Positions 22,479-33,133 are shown, numbered from the stretch's first letter. The stretch: 64,000 nucleotides of DNA from Metaphire vulgaris (GCA_018105865.1 CM030856.1:9039153-9103152); one strand, 5' to 3'. Numbers and translations are program-made. Notes: generated from the sequence alone by a model not told the origin.

Positions 22479-22796
22479 CTAGTTCCATTGTAAACGGCCG
22501 TTCTTCATCCATCGTCTGCTTCTGTAGTCTTAACGGAGATGTTTTATGTTCTCTGATCTTATCGACGTTTTCTCGTCTTTTATTCGTTTCATTGGATAAA
22601 TTTATCATCGAATTCTCGCGCAACTGTCGACAACTCGACTCTTTCGACCGTTGCCTGAGTCCGATAAATAACTTACAGGACAAAGTGTCTGCCGTAAATC
22701 GCCAGAAAACACTCGAGTCTCGCAACCCAAAGCTCCGGCCAACATACTAACACCATCAAACGGATTGGAAATTCAGTCTCTGGTCTCGGAACCAGG
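22479..22796. other. Unique CpG-containing stretch, no gene recognised
   Basis: Frames of about 97 codons (plus) and 130 codons (minus) overlap here. The minus frame extends into the neighbouring MITE, so it is not a conserved gene. Confidence 0.35.
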
Positions 22797-22804
22797 AGTA
22801 AAAG

Positions 22805-23135
22805 CAGAGGCGTCATTTGGGGGGCTGGGGGGCCACGGCCCCCCCCAAGGAAATGAAAATATTAATTTATAATGTATTAATGTGCATAATGTGCAAAACA
22901 GGGACGCCATTTGGATTGGGGCATGTTTGTGTGTTATGTGCTTGATGTCGAGCAATCTGAAGTAACTAATCGTAAAAAAGGACTGACAAGCAAAAAGAAG
23001 GTCGTCAACTTTTTTGCAAACTCAAACTCGTCAGGTCGAAAAATCGCAAAAAAAAATTTTAAAAAATGAAAAATTTGAAAATTTGCAAAAAAAATTTCTC
23101 GCCCCCCTCAAGAAAAGTGTGAAATTACGCCACTG
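22805..23135 (+). mobile_element. hAT MITE, GGCGTCATTTGGG family, perfect target duplication
   Basis: Left CAGAGGCGTCATTTGGGG, right GTGAAATTACGCCACTG, flanked by agtaaaag (22797-22804) and agtaaaag (23136-23143). Contains GGCCACGGCCCC, AT-rich tandem-like units and the complement of the GACGACC...TTGCTTGTC core (about 22978-23015). Confidence 0.93.
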
Positions 23136-23143
23136 AGTAAAAG

Positions 23144-23480
23144 CCTCCCTCCACGATTGTCGTCCGCGAATTTTCCATTTAGACATCACGTGAGCTAAGG
23201 ATTCGTGTGGAATTTTTTGAAAATCGAGATGCCAGCGACGATGACGGGAGCAATAATTATGATTGCAGGGCAATCAAAGTGGCAGCCAAAGATGGCAGAG
23301 AGATATTTATTGCAGGTCCTCAATCAAAGAGCAATTAAAGATGGCGGAGAGATGTTGCATATCTTCATAACTCAGCTCCTAAGTGACCGCATAACTTTGC
23401 TGTGAGATTGGTGTTAACAGAGTTTGATACCATGATCATGATGATGACATTTGCAAAGGCGAATGAAACTTGGTAGAAGT
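23144..23480. other. Unique DNA with a short internal repeat
   Basis: 'aagatggcagagagat' and 'aagatggcggagagat' occur about 50 bp apart (23288, 23338). No gene seen. Confidence 0.35.
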
Positions 23481-23482
23481 GG

Positions 23483-23523
23483 CTTATGATGATGATGATG
23501 ATGATGATGCCCTTTGATTGAGG

Positions 23524-23599
<76 letters not shown>
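23483..23599. repeat. (ATG)n and (ATT)n microsatellites
   Basis: A short ATG run followed by a perfect ATT run (23523-23599). Confidence 0.95.
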
Positions 23600-23601
<2 letters not shown>

Positions 23602-23780
23602 CGCGGTTATTTCCTGTCAACTCGTCCTGTTGAAGCAGGAAAAACCTCTCTGGTCATTTCCAATTTCGTCCTGGAAAAAACACAAAAACGGCATATCGGG
23701 CAATTTAAAAGCACCAACGCAGCGGTCAGCACGATAATTAGGCCTATGTATTTAAATTTTGATGGCTACCATAGGCTATA

Positions 23781-24580
23781 TACACCGTGATCACGAAAAT
23801 CGGGACCCCCTAGATTAATGAGTATAACTTAACAACCTTTTGACCAATCATGCTGAAATTTTAATTATATTAGGCCTAGGAGGCAGTCTCGATCCTCAAA
23901 AAATATTTAGCCTCTACGCTGCAGCTGGTGCAAGAAAGAAGGACATCACTGGCGCTCGTCTTCTGCGTACTCGTCCGACTTTCACCAAGTTCTTAATGGT
24001 ATCAGTTGGTGTTTCAGCACTCGGTCGTACAGCTATTCACTTCGTCGAGCCGGGGCTGAAAGTTAACGGACAGTATTACAGAGACGTTCTACTGATGCAG
24101 AGACTGCTGCCGGACACCCGAACTTTCTCAGATTATTACACATTCCAACAGGACGGCGCACCGGCACACAGAGCTCGAGAGACAGTTGAACTGTTAGGTA
24201 ACGAAACGGACTTCATTCCGCCTACTCTCTGGCCACCCAACAGCCCGGATTTGAATCCGGTGGATTATAAAATTTGGAGTGTTATGCAGGAACGCGTTCA
24301 CCGAACGAAAGTCCGTGATATTGAGGACCTGTGACAACGCATCATGAAAGTGTGGGACGAGATTGATCAAGGCATCATTGATGCGTCATTCAAGCAATTG
24401 CGTAGGCGTCTTCGTGCGTGTAGTGCAGCAAATGGCGGACCGTTTGAACACAAACTATGAGTGGAATATCATTACAACTATCTAAAGTACACGTACTACA
24501 ACTTTGTTGAATATTAGTTGACTTTTCGTTGAGTTATATTCATTAATCTAGGGGGTCCCGATTTTCGTGATCACCGTGTA
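23781..24580 (+). mobile_element. 800-bp internally deleted Tc1/mariner-superfamily element
   Basis: Terminal inverted repeats of about 45 bp begin TACACCGTGATCACGAAAAT on the left and TACACGGTGATCACGAAAAT on the complement of the right end, with TA on each side (23779-23780, 24581-24582). At 800 bp it is about half the usual length for an autonomous member. The missing part is the 5' half of the transposase gene, since the left inverted repeat runs almost directly into mid-transposase sequence at about 23880. It keeps both ends and could be moved by a related intact copy. Confidence 0.92.
23884..24460 (+). pseudogene. Mariner-type transposase remnant (DD37D-like group)
   Basis: The frame continues to a premature TGA at 24332-24334 and then on to a natural-looking end, ...GGPFEHKL, stop at 24458-24460. 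Visible motifs are the second catalytic Asp in FQQDGAPAHRA and the third in WPPNSPDLNPVDYKIW. I count 36 residues between these two Asp residues. Related proteins as I remember them have ETPDF where this has ETDF, so a one-residue loss from a DD37D spacing is likely. The N-terminal helix-turn-helix and first catalytic Asp are deleted. The premature stop sits where CGA (Arg) would be expected, a typical CpG-to-TpG change. Dead enzyme. Confidence 0.9.
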
Positions 24581-24584
24581 TATG

Positions 24585-24922
24585 TATATATAATTTATTA
24601 AAAATTTATTTATTTATGGGCGGTAAATAAGGCAGTCGTTGTAATAACCCAGCGGGCGTTCGTAATCTGCTACCAAACATGCAGCGTTGATAGGTATCGA
24701 AATTTATTGGAGAATGGTCTCACAATCTATTGGAAGTTGCATGGCGTAATCCAGGGCTGACATGTTGGAGCACTTCTAGTAGTTCAAAGAGCCAGTGAAA
24801 GGACGTCGACCGCGAAGGCAAGATTGCATCTTCTGATGGCTTTGAGCAGTTGTTTGCTCGTGAGCTATCAACGTGGTCTAATTTGCAGTCTTGAGGTTGC
24901 GACTAGCCTGACTTTCTATGAG
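24585..24922. other. Unique DNA
   Basis: No gene or named repeat. Confidence 0.4.
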
Positions 24923-24931
24923 CTTATTGGC

Positions 24932-25229
24932 CAATGGCGGTTCCACCATGTTGATGACTGGAGATGCATCCCCCCGTCCGGGGTTCCGGATGACCTTTTA
25001 TCTGGCTTATCATCCTATTTTCCGGTAAGTTTTTAAAAAATTTAGTAAAAAATACTACGAATGACCTTCGTGTTTTACTTGTCGGCCTTTTTGCAAGGTT
25101 TATTAACATTTATTGGGCAAAACACTAACAATTACCTTTTTTCTCTCTTTTTCTTCTTCACTTTGCATCCCCCACCAACTTCCTATAAATTTTTTCATCC
25201 CTCACCAAGAGTTCCTGAAACCGCCACTG
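24932..25229 (+). mobile_element. hAT MITE, GTGGCGGTTCCA family C, perfect target duplication
   Basis: Left CAATGGCGGTTCCACCATG, right CCTGAAACCGCCACTG, flanked by ttattggc (24924-24931) and ttattggc (25230-25237). The interior has ATGCATCCCCC and AATGACCTTCGTGTTTTACT plus TTGTCGGCCTTTTT, a diverged shared core. Confidence 0.93.
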
Positions 25230-25413
25230 TTATTGGCCTTTACTGTACATACAAGCAGTTTAAAATACCCGTGACCAATATACAATATAGTCGCTATACT
25301 CATGAAGGTGATAATTGTGTGCTATGTATCGATCATTACGAGGTCAATTCTTGCAGGTACGTCACATAAATGTTTTGCTTTAGAAGTCTATCGAGCCAAT
25401 GTTACCACTAAAG

Positions 25414-25732
25414 CAGTGGTTCCCAAACTGTGGTCCGCGGTCCTAAAGGGGACCGCCAAGCGATTTCAGAGGGACCGTAAAGGGATTACTTTCTCAAGAT
25501 ATCTCACCAACACAAAACACACTGATGTCTCTAAGAGTGCTGATTCCATTTGAATAGAAATTTGATGACTAAGATTTGCAATTTTCTGATTAAATAACTG
25601 ATTGACAAAACAAGTAGCCTATGTGTTAATTACAATTATTTTAATATTCAAATGTTATAAGGTCTGCGAGTTATCGCAAAAATTTCTAAGGGACCACCAC
25701 CCATGAAGTCCTAAAAAGTTTGAGAACCGCTG
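25414..25732 (+). mobile_element. hAT non-autonomous element (CAGTGGTTCCCAAACT ends)
   Basis: Left CAGTGGTTCCCAAACTGTGG and right AGTTTGAGAACCGCTG are the widely occurring hAT (Charlie/SPIN-like) termini. Flanks cactaaag (25406-25413) and cactaaga (25733-25740) agree at 6 of 8. It is inserted exactly at the junction between a SINE tail and the SINE's target duplication. No transposase coding remains. Confidence 0.9.
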
Positions 25733-25737
25733 CACTA

Positions 25738-26035
25738 AGATAAAGTAAAGTTTTCCCATGCCCGGATTTGAGCTTTGGGGCCGGTGCTGATCTCCGGTCT
25801 CTTAGGCATACAGCGACGCAGATGGCATACGCCATTAACCTAGAGTAGGTTGCCAACCAAACGTCTAGGCTTGTGCTTTACTTCGCAGTGAACGCTGCTC
25901 CTCACCTGATGTTACAATCGCCCTCTTGCGAATATGGCTGAGTCGACCTTAGGGGCTCCTACGGGGGGGGGGTCGAACCCATTTCGTCAGCGTGCCTGCC
26001 CAGCGTGTAACCACTTCTGCCATCTTTCCGCCCCA
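25738..26035 (-). mobile_element. tRNA-derived SINE with 12-bp target duplication
   Basis: Read on the minus strand, the head (26033 downwards) contains GATGGCAGAAGTGGTTACAC (A-box region) and GGGTTCGACCC (B box) at tRNA-like spacing. A non-tRNA body of about 230 bp follows, ending in CTTTACTTTATCTT. AATGTTACCACT flanks the unit at 25398-25409 and 26036-26047. The left copy is now separated from the tail by the hAT element. Confidence 0.85.
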
Positions 26036-26110
26036 AATGTTACCACTGAATGAATCGATTTGGTGAAACTTCCCTCCTAGTTTTGATAGCATTTTCCAGC
26101 TAGTTAGATA

Positions 26111-26300
26111 CGGTATAACTTCGTTATAAGGTACTTGGCGAGGCTGTAAAATTTAGTAGGCCTACGTTATATCCAAGGTACGTTGGCTTAGATCCAATAT
26201 CATTCAATACGGTACGCATCACACAGGAGCGGACATTGGGCTAGGTACTTTATAAGCGAACATGCGTTATAGCTGAGTCCGTTATAACGAAGTTCTACTG
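26111..26300 (+). mobile_element. pogo/Tigger-like MITE
   Basis: Left CGGTATAACTTCGTTATAAG, right GTTATAACGAAGTTCTACTG, inverted, with TA at 26109-26110 and 26301-26302. The interior CGTACATTG-like phrase is shared with the copies at 18025, 28864 and 40198. A TAGGCCTA (26157) lies inside. Confidence 0.85.
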
Positions 26301-26441
26301 TAAGTTAGAACAGCGGCTTCGAGAGGCGCCGTGTCTAAAATAAAATTGAAAATTTCGTTCGAAGCTAGATCATTACATTCCGTATTCCGCGAATAATTAC
26401 AAATTACACATATCGTGAATTCATTTCGTGATGAGTACAAT

Positions 26442-26639
26442 CATGGGCGTCCGGAGGGGGGTGCAAGGGGGCGCAATTGCACCCCCCTTGAAAAATTGTG
26501 GAGTCATGAAAAAAGTAAAATTGCTTGCTTCTTTCGTCACAAAACCTTGTTTTGCACCCCCCCCTGAAAATTTTTTTCATTTCTTTCGCCACAAGACCTT
26601 GTTTTGCACCCCCTGGAAAAATGTCTGCGGACGCCCATG
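26442..26639. mobile_element. hAT-like MITE, CATGGGCGTCCG ends
   Basis: Left CATGGGCGTCCGGAGGGG, right CTGCGGACGCCCATG. Flanks agtacaat (26434-26441) and ggtacaat (26640-26647) agree at 7 of 8. The interior contains two tandem versions of a TTCTTTCG(T/C)CACAA...TTGTTTTGCACCCCC unit. Confidence 0.85.
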
Positions 26640-26644
26640 GGTAC

Positions 26645-27625
26645 AATTTACGCACGCGGGGGTGGATGGGGAGGGGGGAATAGAGGGTAACCGTCGGTCG
26701 TAACTCTAACCGTTCTTGGCGGAAATTACGTCATCCACTGCACAGGCGAACGTTGCAGCGTCTCAAGATGGAAGTTATCAGAGACGCAGGATATTGGACG
26801 TGTTCGCTTGGCTGGCGGCTTCGTTAACGTTTTTCTCCACGACGGAGACCGACCCCACATAGCTTGTTGCAGAGTCGAGGAGGCGATCTTCGAAGGAAAG
26901 CAATCGGTCATTCTCTCTCTCTGATATTCTTCTCTAATATCGTCTGCGTGACGTCGACCTTTGACCTTTCGGCCAACTATGCCGTCGACCGAATTCTGGT
27001 CACGATTTCGCGTTTTAGCCCAGAGCGATATCGTAGTAGAGGCTTAACATTCGCACTGATTGGGATATAGATAGTTTGATGATTGTATGTTTGATTGATC
27101 AGGTGGCTGCTTGGTTGATTGATCGATTTGATTGAATTGCTGACCAGTTGAAAGAATCTTTGATTTTTAATTGCGTTGCCGCGGCATATCATTGGAGTAC
27201 TTGTGATATTAGGTTGGTTAACTTGTTGTTTATGTGGTCGTAACAAAGGATGCCATATTTTAAAAAACACAATTTCTAGTAAATTGCGTTTTGACCAAAT
27301 AACGTCATATGCTTACTATATGCAATGTTGGAAAGCAGCACAACAGTAGCTGCTTATTCTTAGGCGCTCAAGAACCCATCAATCAAGCAATCAATTGAGC
27401 GTCAATCAATCAAGTGCCGTTAAAGTTTCGATTTTGTTTGCGTGACAAACCTAACTTCGATTTATCGGTCAAATTTCGTTGAAAATCACAATAAATCAAA
27501 GAACTTAAATGTGTTGCTGAGTTTTTCGAGTGATATTAGGGTCTATTTTGAATCGAAACTTTCAAATCTACTCCGGGCTGTGTGAAAAGTGGTTTTCACA
27601 TCATGTAGATCTTAATGAACGCTCT
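26645..27625. other. Unique DNA with a shared SINE-tail fragment
   Basis: 26690-27010 is CpG-rich and unique. 27331-27370 matches the fragment at 16211-16249 over about 38 bp. TTGATTGA-rich segments occur at 27085-27135 and 27377-27410. No gene recognised. Confidence 0.4.
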
Positions 27626-27629
27626 AAAT

Positions 27630-27652
27630 ATTATTATTATTATTATTATTAC

Positions 27653-27748
<96 letters not shown>
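27630..27748. repeat. (ATT)n microsatellite
   Basis: ATT run with two interruptions. Poly-Asn on the minus strand. Confidence 0.95.
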
Positions 27749-27749
27749 G

Positions 27750-28080
27750 GCCACCAATCAGTCTTAGTCGAACGATGCTAGTTCGATTCATGACTGCCCA
27801 TGAACATTGTGCTAAAAAGACAGACAGACAGAGAGACGAGTAGAGATACAAGCAGGCGCAGAAGAACGAGGACAAGCAGAGGAACATCTGAGGCCGGAAG
27901 TGGAAGATTGTTTGACATACTTTGTGTCGAGGTTTATATCTCTGGCACTTTAGTCCGATGGTAATTCTCCACCCTTTGGCTGCGTTCGAGAACACGTTCT
28001 GCTTAAGATCGAACATGGTTTAGACATTTCGAAGCACCTCTAGCAGCTGTTAACGTGTGTGTATGTTTATGCGTATGTGC
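27750..28080. other. Unique DNA
   Basis: Nothing recognised. Confidence 0.4.
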
Positions 28081-28089
28081 GTGTGTATG

Positions 28090-28246
28090 CATGGGCGCCC
28101 ACAACTTTTTTCCAGGGGGGAGGCAAAACACAATAACGGTCACGGTTAATATTTTAGCAAGGTTTCACTGTGAAATTATAATATTGGTATCTGCATTTTC
28201 CAGGGGATAAATGCCCCTCTTGTCCTTTAATGTGCAGGCGCCCATA
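28090..28246. mobile_element. Probable MITE, CATGGGCGCCCAC ends
   Basis: CATGGGCGCCCACAAC at the left and GCAGGCGCCCATA at the right are inverted, with a G-run on the left and C-run on the right. It sits in a TG-rich microsatellite, which obscures the target duplication. Confidence 0.6.
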
Positions 28247-28249
28247 TGT

Positions 28250-28780
28250 GTCTATGTGTATGTGTGTGTGTGTCCAATTTGTCCGACATTTTTTAGAATC
28301 CGTTTATTGTTAAGCGATGGGAATAGAAAAGACTCACCCATAGGCGCCACAGATGGAAACACCAATAAACGATTTGACAATGTATAATGGATATCGAATT
28401 TACGAGATGGTAAACTGGCAATAACGCTGTCTGTGTCGGCTGCTAGCATGAATACCTTGCCAGATTCTTTATGGTAATGCTCGTTTAGGCATGGAATTGT
28501 CTACACGCGCGAAGCAATTCATTCCACTGCCTTTCAACTGCTCGCCGCATTTATATTAAGCCACGTGCTCTTGTAAAAGCCTTGCGGCCAAGCTTTACTT
28601 AACAGCAATAATAATTGCTATTGCTTTTGACGGACTGTTTCGCTCGCAGATGAAAGTTTATTTTCGTGTACATTTATAGATTGAATGCATCGCGAAATAT
28701 ACGATTTCATTTCGAAGCGACGTAGCCTCAAATTATTGCAAAAATACAAATGCAAACTATCTTCTCAAACGAATTTAGAA
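28250..28780. other. Unique AT-rich DNA
   Basis: No gene or named repeat. Confidence 0.4.
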
Positions 28781-28781
28781 T

Positions 28782-28861
28782 TTAACCCCTTAACTGGGGA
28801 TCCCGGATATATCCGTCCATTTTACATTGAGTTACAGTTAAATACACGGTTAAGGGGTTAA
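28782..28861. mobile_element. 80-bp piggyBac-type MITE with TTAA ends
   Basis: TTAACCCCTTAACTGGGGAT at the left and CACGGTTAAGGGGTTAA at the right. Almost identical to the copy at 1445-1524, 27 kb away, so the family moved recently. Confidence 0.85.
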
Positions 28862-28863
28862 TA

Positions 28864-29229
28864 CAGTCACCGTAGCGTACTTACAGTGTTTTATTCAGAC
28901 TCCAGGCCTTTGGTGGGGGAGGATTGACTTGGCTGGAGGGGAAGAGGCACAGTTCAATGCAAAAACATTTTTAGTGTTGCTATTTTTGGGGGAGAATTTT
29001 GAGGTTTTGGGGGAAAATCTCCCTCCCCCTAACAGGCCTATGTAAAACACTGGGTAGGCTACTTAGCTGGTTTGTGAAATTGAGTACGTTATGTAGGAGG
29101 TACGTTATGTGAACTTATATCCAATACCATGCAATACCACCGAATACGGTAGCGCTCCACACGGGACCGTACATTGCGGTACGTTAATACCGATAATATA
29201 GCCGAGTTCGTTGTAACGAAGTTCTACTG
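28864..29229 (+). mobile_element. pogo/Tigger-like MITE interrupted by an hAT MITE
   Basis: Left CAGTCACCGTAGCGTACTTA. After the insertion it continues GGCTACTTAGCTGG and ends TTGTAACGAAGTTCTACTG, with TA on both sides (28862-28863, 29230-29231). Confidence 0.75.
28884..29052 (+). mobile_element. hAT MITE, CAGTGTTTTATCC family, nested
   Basis: Left CAGTGTTTTATTCAGACTCC, right CTATGTAAAACACTG. Flanked by gtagcgtactta (28872-28883) and gtaggctactta (29054-29065), a longer than usual duplication that agrees at 10 of 12. Confidence 0.85.
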
Positions 29230-29234
29230 TATAT

Positions 29235-29794
29235 AATAAATCGCATTGTGAGTTAAATCGCTGTACGAAAATGGATTGAAGACATTCGTTTGAAAAATTG
29301 AGAATTAGACTACCGGTAGTTGGGCGGGGGAGGGTTGGACCAGTGGAGGGGAAAGAATTTTAAGTCTTTTATTAAGTCAAATAAGCTAGTTAAATAAGTT
29401 ATGGACATCATAAAACTTCCTCTGCTATGAATAGAATGAACTAACGGAGGCAGGGGGCCGAGATCAGTGACAAGGAGTCCCCTCCCCAGTCTCCCACATA
29501 TACCAGACTGCTTAATTGGACCTCAATTATGTAAGATGATGTTCTGCAGCAGCAGCAGCAGTAGCCCTGCCTCCAGCTGCAATCACGATTTACAGCGATG
29601 CACAAAAACGTAAAAACTAGGACCCGAAAATGTGAATTTACATGTATGACGGAGAAGATTTAGGCCTACTTGCACAATACTCCTGATATACAAGGATTTC
29701 CCTCCCCCCTCATAAATTCATTGCAACAGCCCGTAGCAGTGGCAATGGTCACGAATCGCAGACGCTGCTATCTGCTCTCTACGATTATTTGGCG
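29235..29794. other. Unique DNA
   Basis: Includes G/C-rich patches at 29320-29350 and 29450-29500 that may be eroded MITE. No gene. Confidence 0.35.
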
Positions 29795-29802
29795 TTCATA
29801 CT

Positions 29803-29887
29803 CAGGGGCGTAACCAGGAATTTGATTTGGAGGTTAAAATGTTTGGGGGTATATATTGTATATTATATTTATTATATATGCTATATA

Positions 29888-29924
<37 letters not shown>

Positions 29925-29987
29925 TGTATTATATATACTGATTTTGGGGGTATATATACCGAATACTCCCCCGTCGCTACGCCCCTT
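29803..29987 (+). mobile_element. MITE, CAGGGGCGTAACC family, with internal (TA)n
   Basis: Left CAGGGGCGTAACCAGGAATT, right CCGTCGCTACGCCCCTT. A TA run (29888-29923) has expanded in the middle, where the sibling copies at 38218 and 39489 have only GGTATATAT-type sequence. Confidence 0.75.
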
Positions 29988-30184
29988 TTTTACCTACTTT
30001 GTTTTATTTACAACACACCGCTAACAACTACTTGTCTGTAATTCATGTTGTGGTCCAGTAAATATTTATCCGAAGGCCACATTATTGTCAAGCTACTAAA
30101 AGCATTATGCCGCAGTTTGGAAACATCTTTATGAACATGTAGAAATCTCGCTGAATTTCAAAGATTTTTTAAACCTCTTTTCAA

Positions 30185-30185
<1 letters not shown>

Positions 30186-30237
<52 letters not shown>

Positions 30238-30246
30238 ATGTGTGTC
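30186..30246. repeat. (CT)n(TG)n microsatellite
   Basis: CT run followed by TG run. Confidence 0.95.
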
Positions 30247-30334
30247 TGTCTTGCTTACACATTTCAAGTGGGCTTGAAATTTTGTCGTGCAGTGCAATTT
30301 CGTCGAAACATTGTGAATAAATGCCCATGCACAC

Positions 30335-30400
30335 AGACACACACATACTCACGCACACTCACGCACACTCACACACACACGCACGCACACACAGACACAG
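30335..30400. repeat. CA-rich microsatellite
   Basis: CACA with CTCACG variants. Confidence 0.9.
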
Positions 30401-30401
30401 C

Positions 30402-30712
30402 TGACACACGCAGTCTTTTTCGGATTAGCCTCTGGCGGGGGGGGGCTGCGTTAACTCTTCGGTTTAAGGCAAGTTGATTATATTCAGATCAAAACAGGTC
30501 GTCGGCGTTGCCTTCGGGGAAGACTTTCTGCGATTCTTCTTCGTGAAACTGTTATTGGGTTTCATCTGCCATCCTATGATCGATTCCCTGCAATAATCCT
30601 GGTCTGCAGAGAACTGGCCGAGAAACAAGGACTTCGATACATAAACAAGAATCTTCTTCTACTCTACTCCCTACAAACCTATGCTATTTTGTTACCTCTA
30701 TGGACATCACCC
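30402..30712. other. Unique DNA
   Basis: No gene recognised. Confidence 0.4.

Positions 30713-30715
<3 letters not shown>

Positions 30716-30753
<38 letters not shown>
30716..30753. repeat. (CA)n microsatellite
   Basis: Perfect CA run. Confidence 0.95.
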
Positions 30754-30754
<1 letters not shown>

Positions 30755-31630
30755 AGATGCCCATTTTTGGTTACTAATTATAAATTGATATTTCTAAATA
30801 AATTCCGTGTTGGTTATAAATTCTTTTATATAAAATAGTGCGTCTATGCCTATATTCACTGTATAGCATTTAGAAATATTACTTTTCATTGTTCAAGCAA
30901 GATCTGTTGGGAGACCATCTTCGTTAGCATGGGGCATCTTGAGTGACTCCCACCCCTCCTATAGATAGGCCTATATTGTATTTTTGTGTGATAAACACAG
31001 CTATACTTTTGAAGAAGAGCCGAAGTAGAAAGGTCTCTAAAATATGAAGGTGAGACACGAAAGAGTCTGTGATGAGATAAAAATCAGCAACAGACGAATA
31101 ACATCTGCACAACAAGACCATAAGACCGGGAAGGAAAGGGAGAAACAGCCGGGTGAGGGGGGGGGGGTAAACGCCACACTTCGAAGCAACTTAATTAAGA
31201 AATTCGGACCAAAGACGAATCTGATCAATTCTGTGATTGGAGTTGTACTTTCTGAGAGACATTTTGCAGATCGACGGAAAGAATTTGGAGGAAAACTGAA
31301 CACCTGTTTGTTTACGCTTAATTTCGAAACTCTGGTCTAGTTTTCATCACAGTTTTGCAGCACATTAAGAAATTATTTGCAAAATGTAAAAAAAATCTCA
31401 TAACTTTTTGTGATCCATGACCGTCGATAAGTTTATTCCTGTATCGCGTACTTGATTACAATCTTTCGAGAAGTTGATTGAAATTAGTTCAGCTATGAAG
31501 GTCTCCTGAAGATCCTTGGGCCAGTTGGGCCATTTGGGCAATTTGGGCCATAAGGATCGTTGACCTAAGAGGACTCGAAGTGAGAGAGAGACTACAATTA
31601 GGCAATCTCGCATGCATATTGCATAACGCC
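30755..31630. other. Unique DNA
   Basis: A plus-strand frame of 98 codons (31044-31340) has no domain I recognise and no splice context. One TAGGCCTA at 30966. Confidence 0.35.
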
Positions 31631-31636
31631 CAGACT

Positions 31637-31725
31637 TGCAGCAGGGTCACATTTTGAGACCCGGTGACCCAGTGACCCGGAAAAGAAGTGACCCAGTGAC
31701 CCGGCGAACCAATGACCCCGGTTCC
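31637..31725. repeat. Degenerate GTGACCC(A/G) tandem cluster
   Basis: At least eight GTGACCC-like units spaced about 8-9 bp apart. A second cluster is at 32055-32165. The phrase is the interior motif of the GATGGCAATGGGTCA MITE family. Confidence 0.7.
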
Positions 31726-32050
31726 AACTCTAATGTATTCTTAACTTTAGTACACGAGCAAAACTTGAAATATATTGTTTTTAAACCAAGAAATATTTGA
31801 AAAGGCCTATTTATCAATGACGTCAGGTAAACGTTGTCATCACACCATAGACTTTTTCATTACATTTTATAGCATTCCATAGAGTAATAAGACCAATATC
31901 CCTCAGTGATAAAATCAATTACTTCTATCTGTGGACCTAACCAAGGAAGCCTAGATAGGCTTCCATGACCTAACTAATATCAAGCGGACAGTCTCTTTAG
32001 CCTTTCCAGGATTGATGAACCTGCATGTTTAGCATCTGAAGAAGATTTCA
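31726..32050. other. Unique DNA
   Basis: Nothing recognised. Confidence 0.4.
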
Positions 32051-32054
32051 ATTA

Positions 32055-32165
32055 ATACCGGGTCTATAACCGGGTCATAAAGATGACTCGGTGACCCGGT
32101 GACCCGGTGGTCAAAGGTGACCCGAATGACCCATTGGCCCATTGACCCGGTGACCCGGTTCCAAG
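32055..32165. repeat. Second GTGACCC tandem cluster
   Basis: GGTGACCC, ATGACCC and TTGACCC units with 8-9 bp period. Confidence 0.7.
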
Positions 32166-32580
32166 TCCGATAAAGCCACCAATTTCTTATTCTCTCAAAT
32201 CCCACAGATGTCGGTAACAGTTTCCTCGAGTGACGTATATAGTAAAACACGCGAGAAGGCGATTTCTAAATTTCAGACGCGACCGAAAGATATTTACGTA
32301 CGTCGTAGAGAGAGATTGTCTGGAGGCGAGATATAATATTTTCTCATTATTGCAATCCACGAAAAATTCTTTCGCGGATGTTAACGTCTTGGCGGAAACT
32401 GATTCAATCGAACGATCTTAAAACGTTTTATCGTCCGCCTCCGGCGAATGCCCTTCGCTCCATCGGGAAAATATGAACGATGCCGTCTGTACACATGTCG
32501 TACAATACTGTACACTCGTGTACAATCCAAGGTCTCCGTCATTTCATGGTTATACAGTTTGTAGAAAAAACGACTTTATT
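32166..32580. other. Unique DNA
   Basis: CpG-containing, no gene recognised. Confidence 0.35.
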
Positions 32581-32584
32581 TACT

Positions 32585-32736
32585 GTTCTCTCTCCTTCCC
32601 CCTCTCTATCTCTCCTTCCCCTCTCTATCCCTCTCTCGCCATCTCTCTCTCTCTCCTCTCTCCATCTTTCTCCCCTCCTCTTTTCATCTCTTTCCTTCTG
32701 TCTTCATCTCTCTCTTCTCTGCAGCTGTCTCCTCTA

Positions 32737-32803
<67 letters not shown>

Positions 32804-32865
32804 CTCTCTCTCTCTCACTCACTCTCTCTGTTTGTCTCTGTCTCTGTCTCTATCTTTCTCTCTGA
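32585..32865. repeat. CT-rich microsatellite
   Basis: Imperfect CT-rich tract with a perfect (CT)n core and CTGT tail. Confidence 0.95.
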
Positions 32866-33051
32866 AAAAAACAAGTCGTAACCGAGAGAGGAGACGGAGA
32901 GAATTTATCCGGTTTCTTTCAGAATTGTCCAAAGCAGACATTCTGTTCGGTGGAAATTCATCAATGAACGATCTCGCCACACGTGTTATTGGTGAATTCA
33001 GGTGGCGATTAAGCGCTCGTTGCCACCACAGATGGTCGTATTCATTGTCCT

Positions 33052-33053
<2 letters not shown>

Positions 33054-33133
<80 letters not shown>

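Noticed and set aside
22333..22725. 130-codon minus-strand frame as a possible gene
   Set aside because: About a third of it lies inside a well-delimited MITE (22180-22470), so the frame cannot be ancestral.
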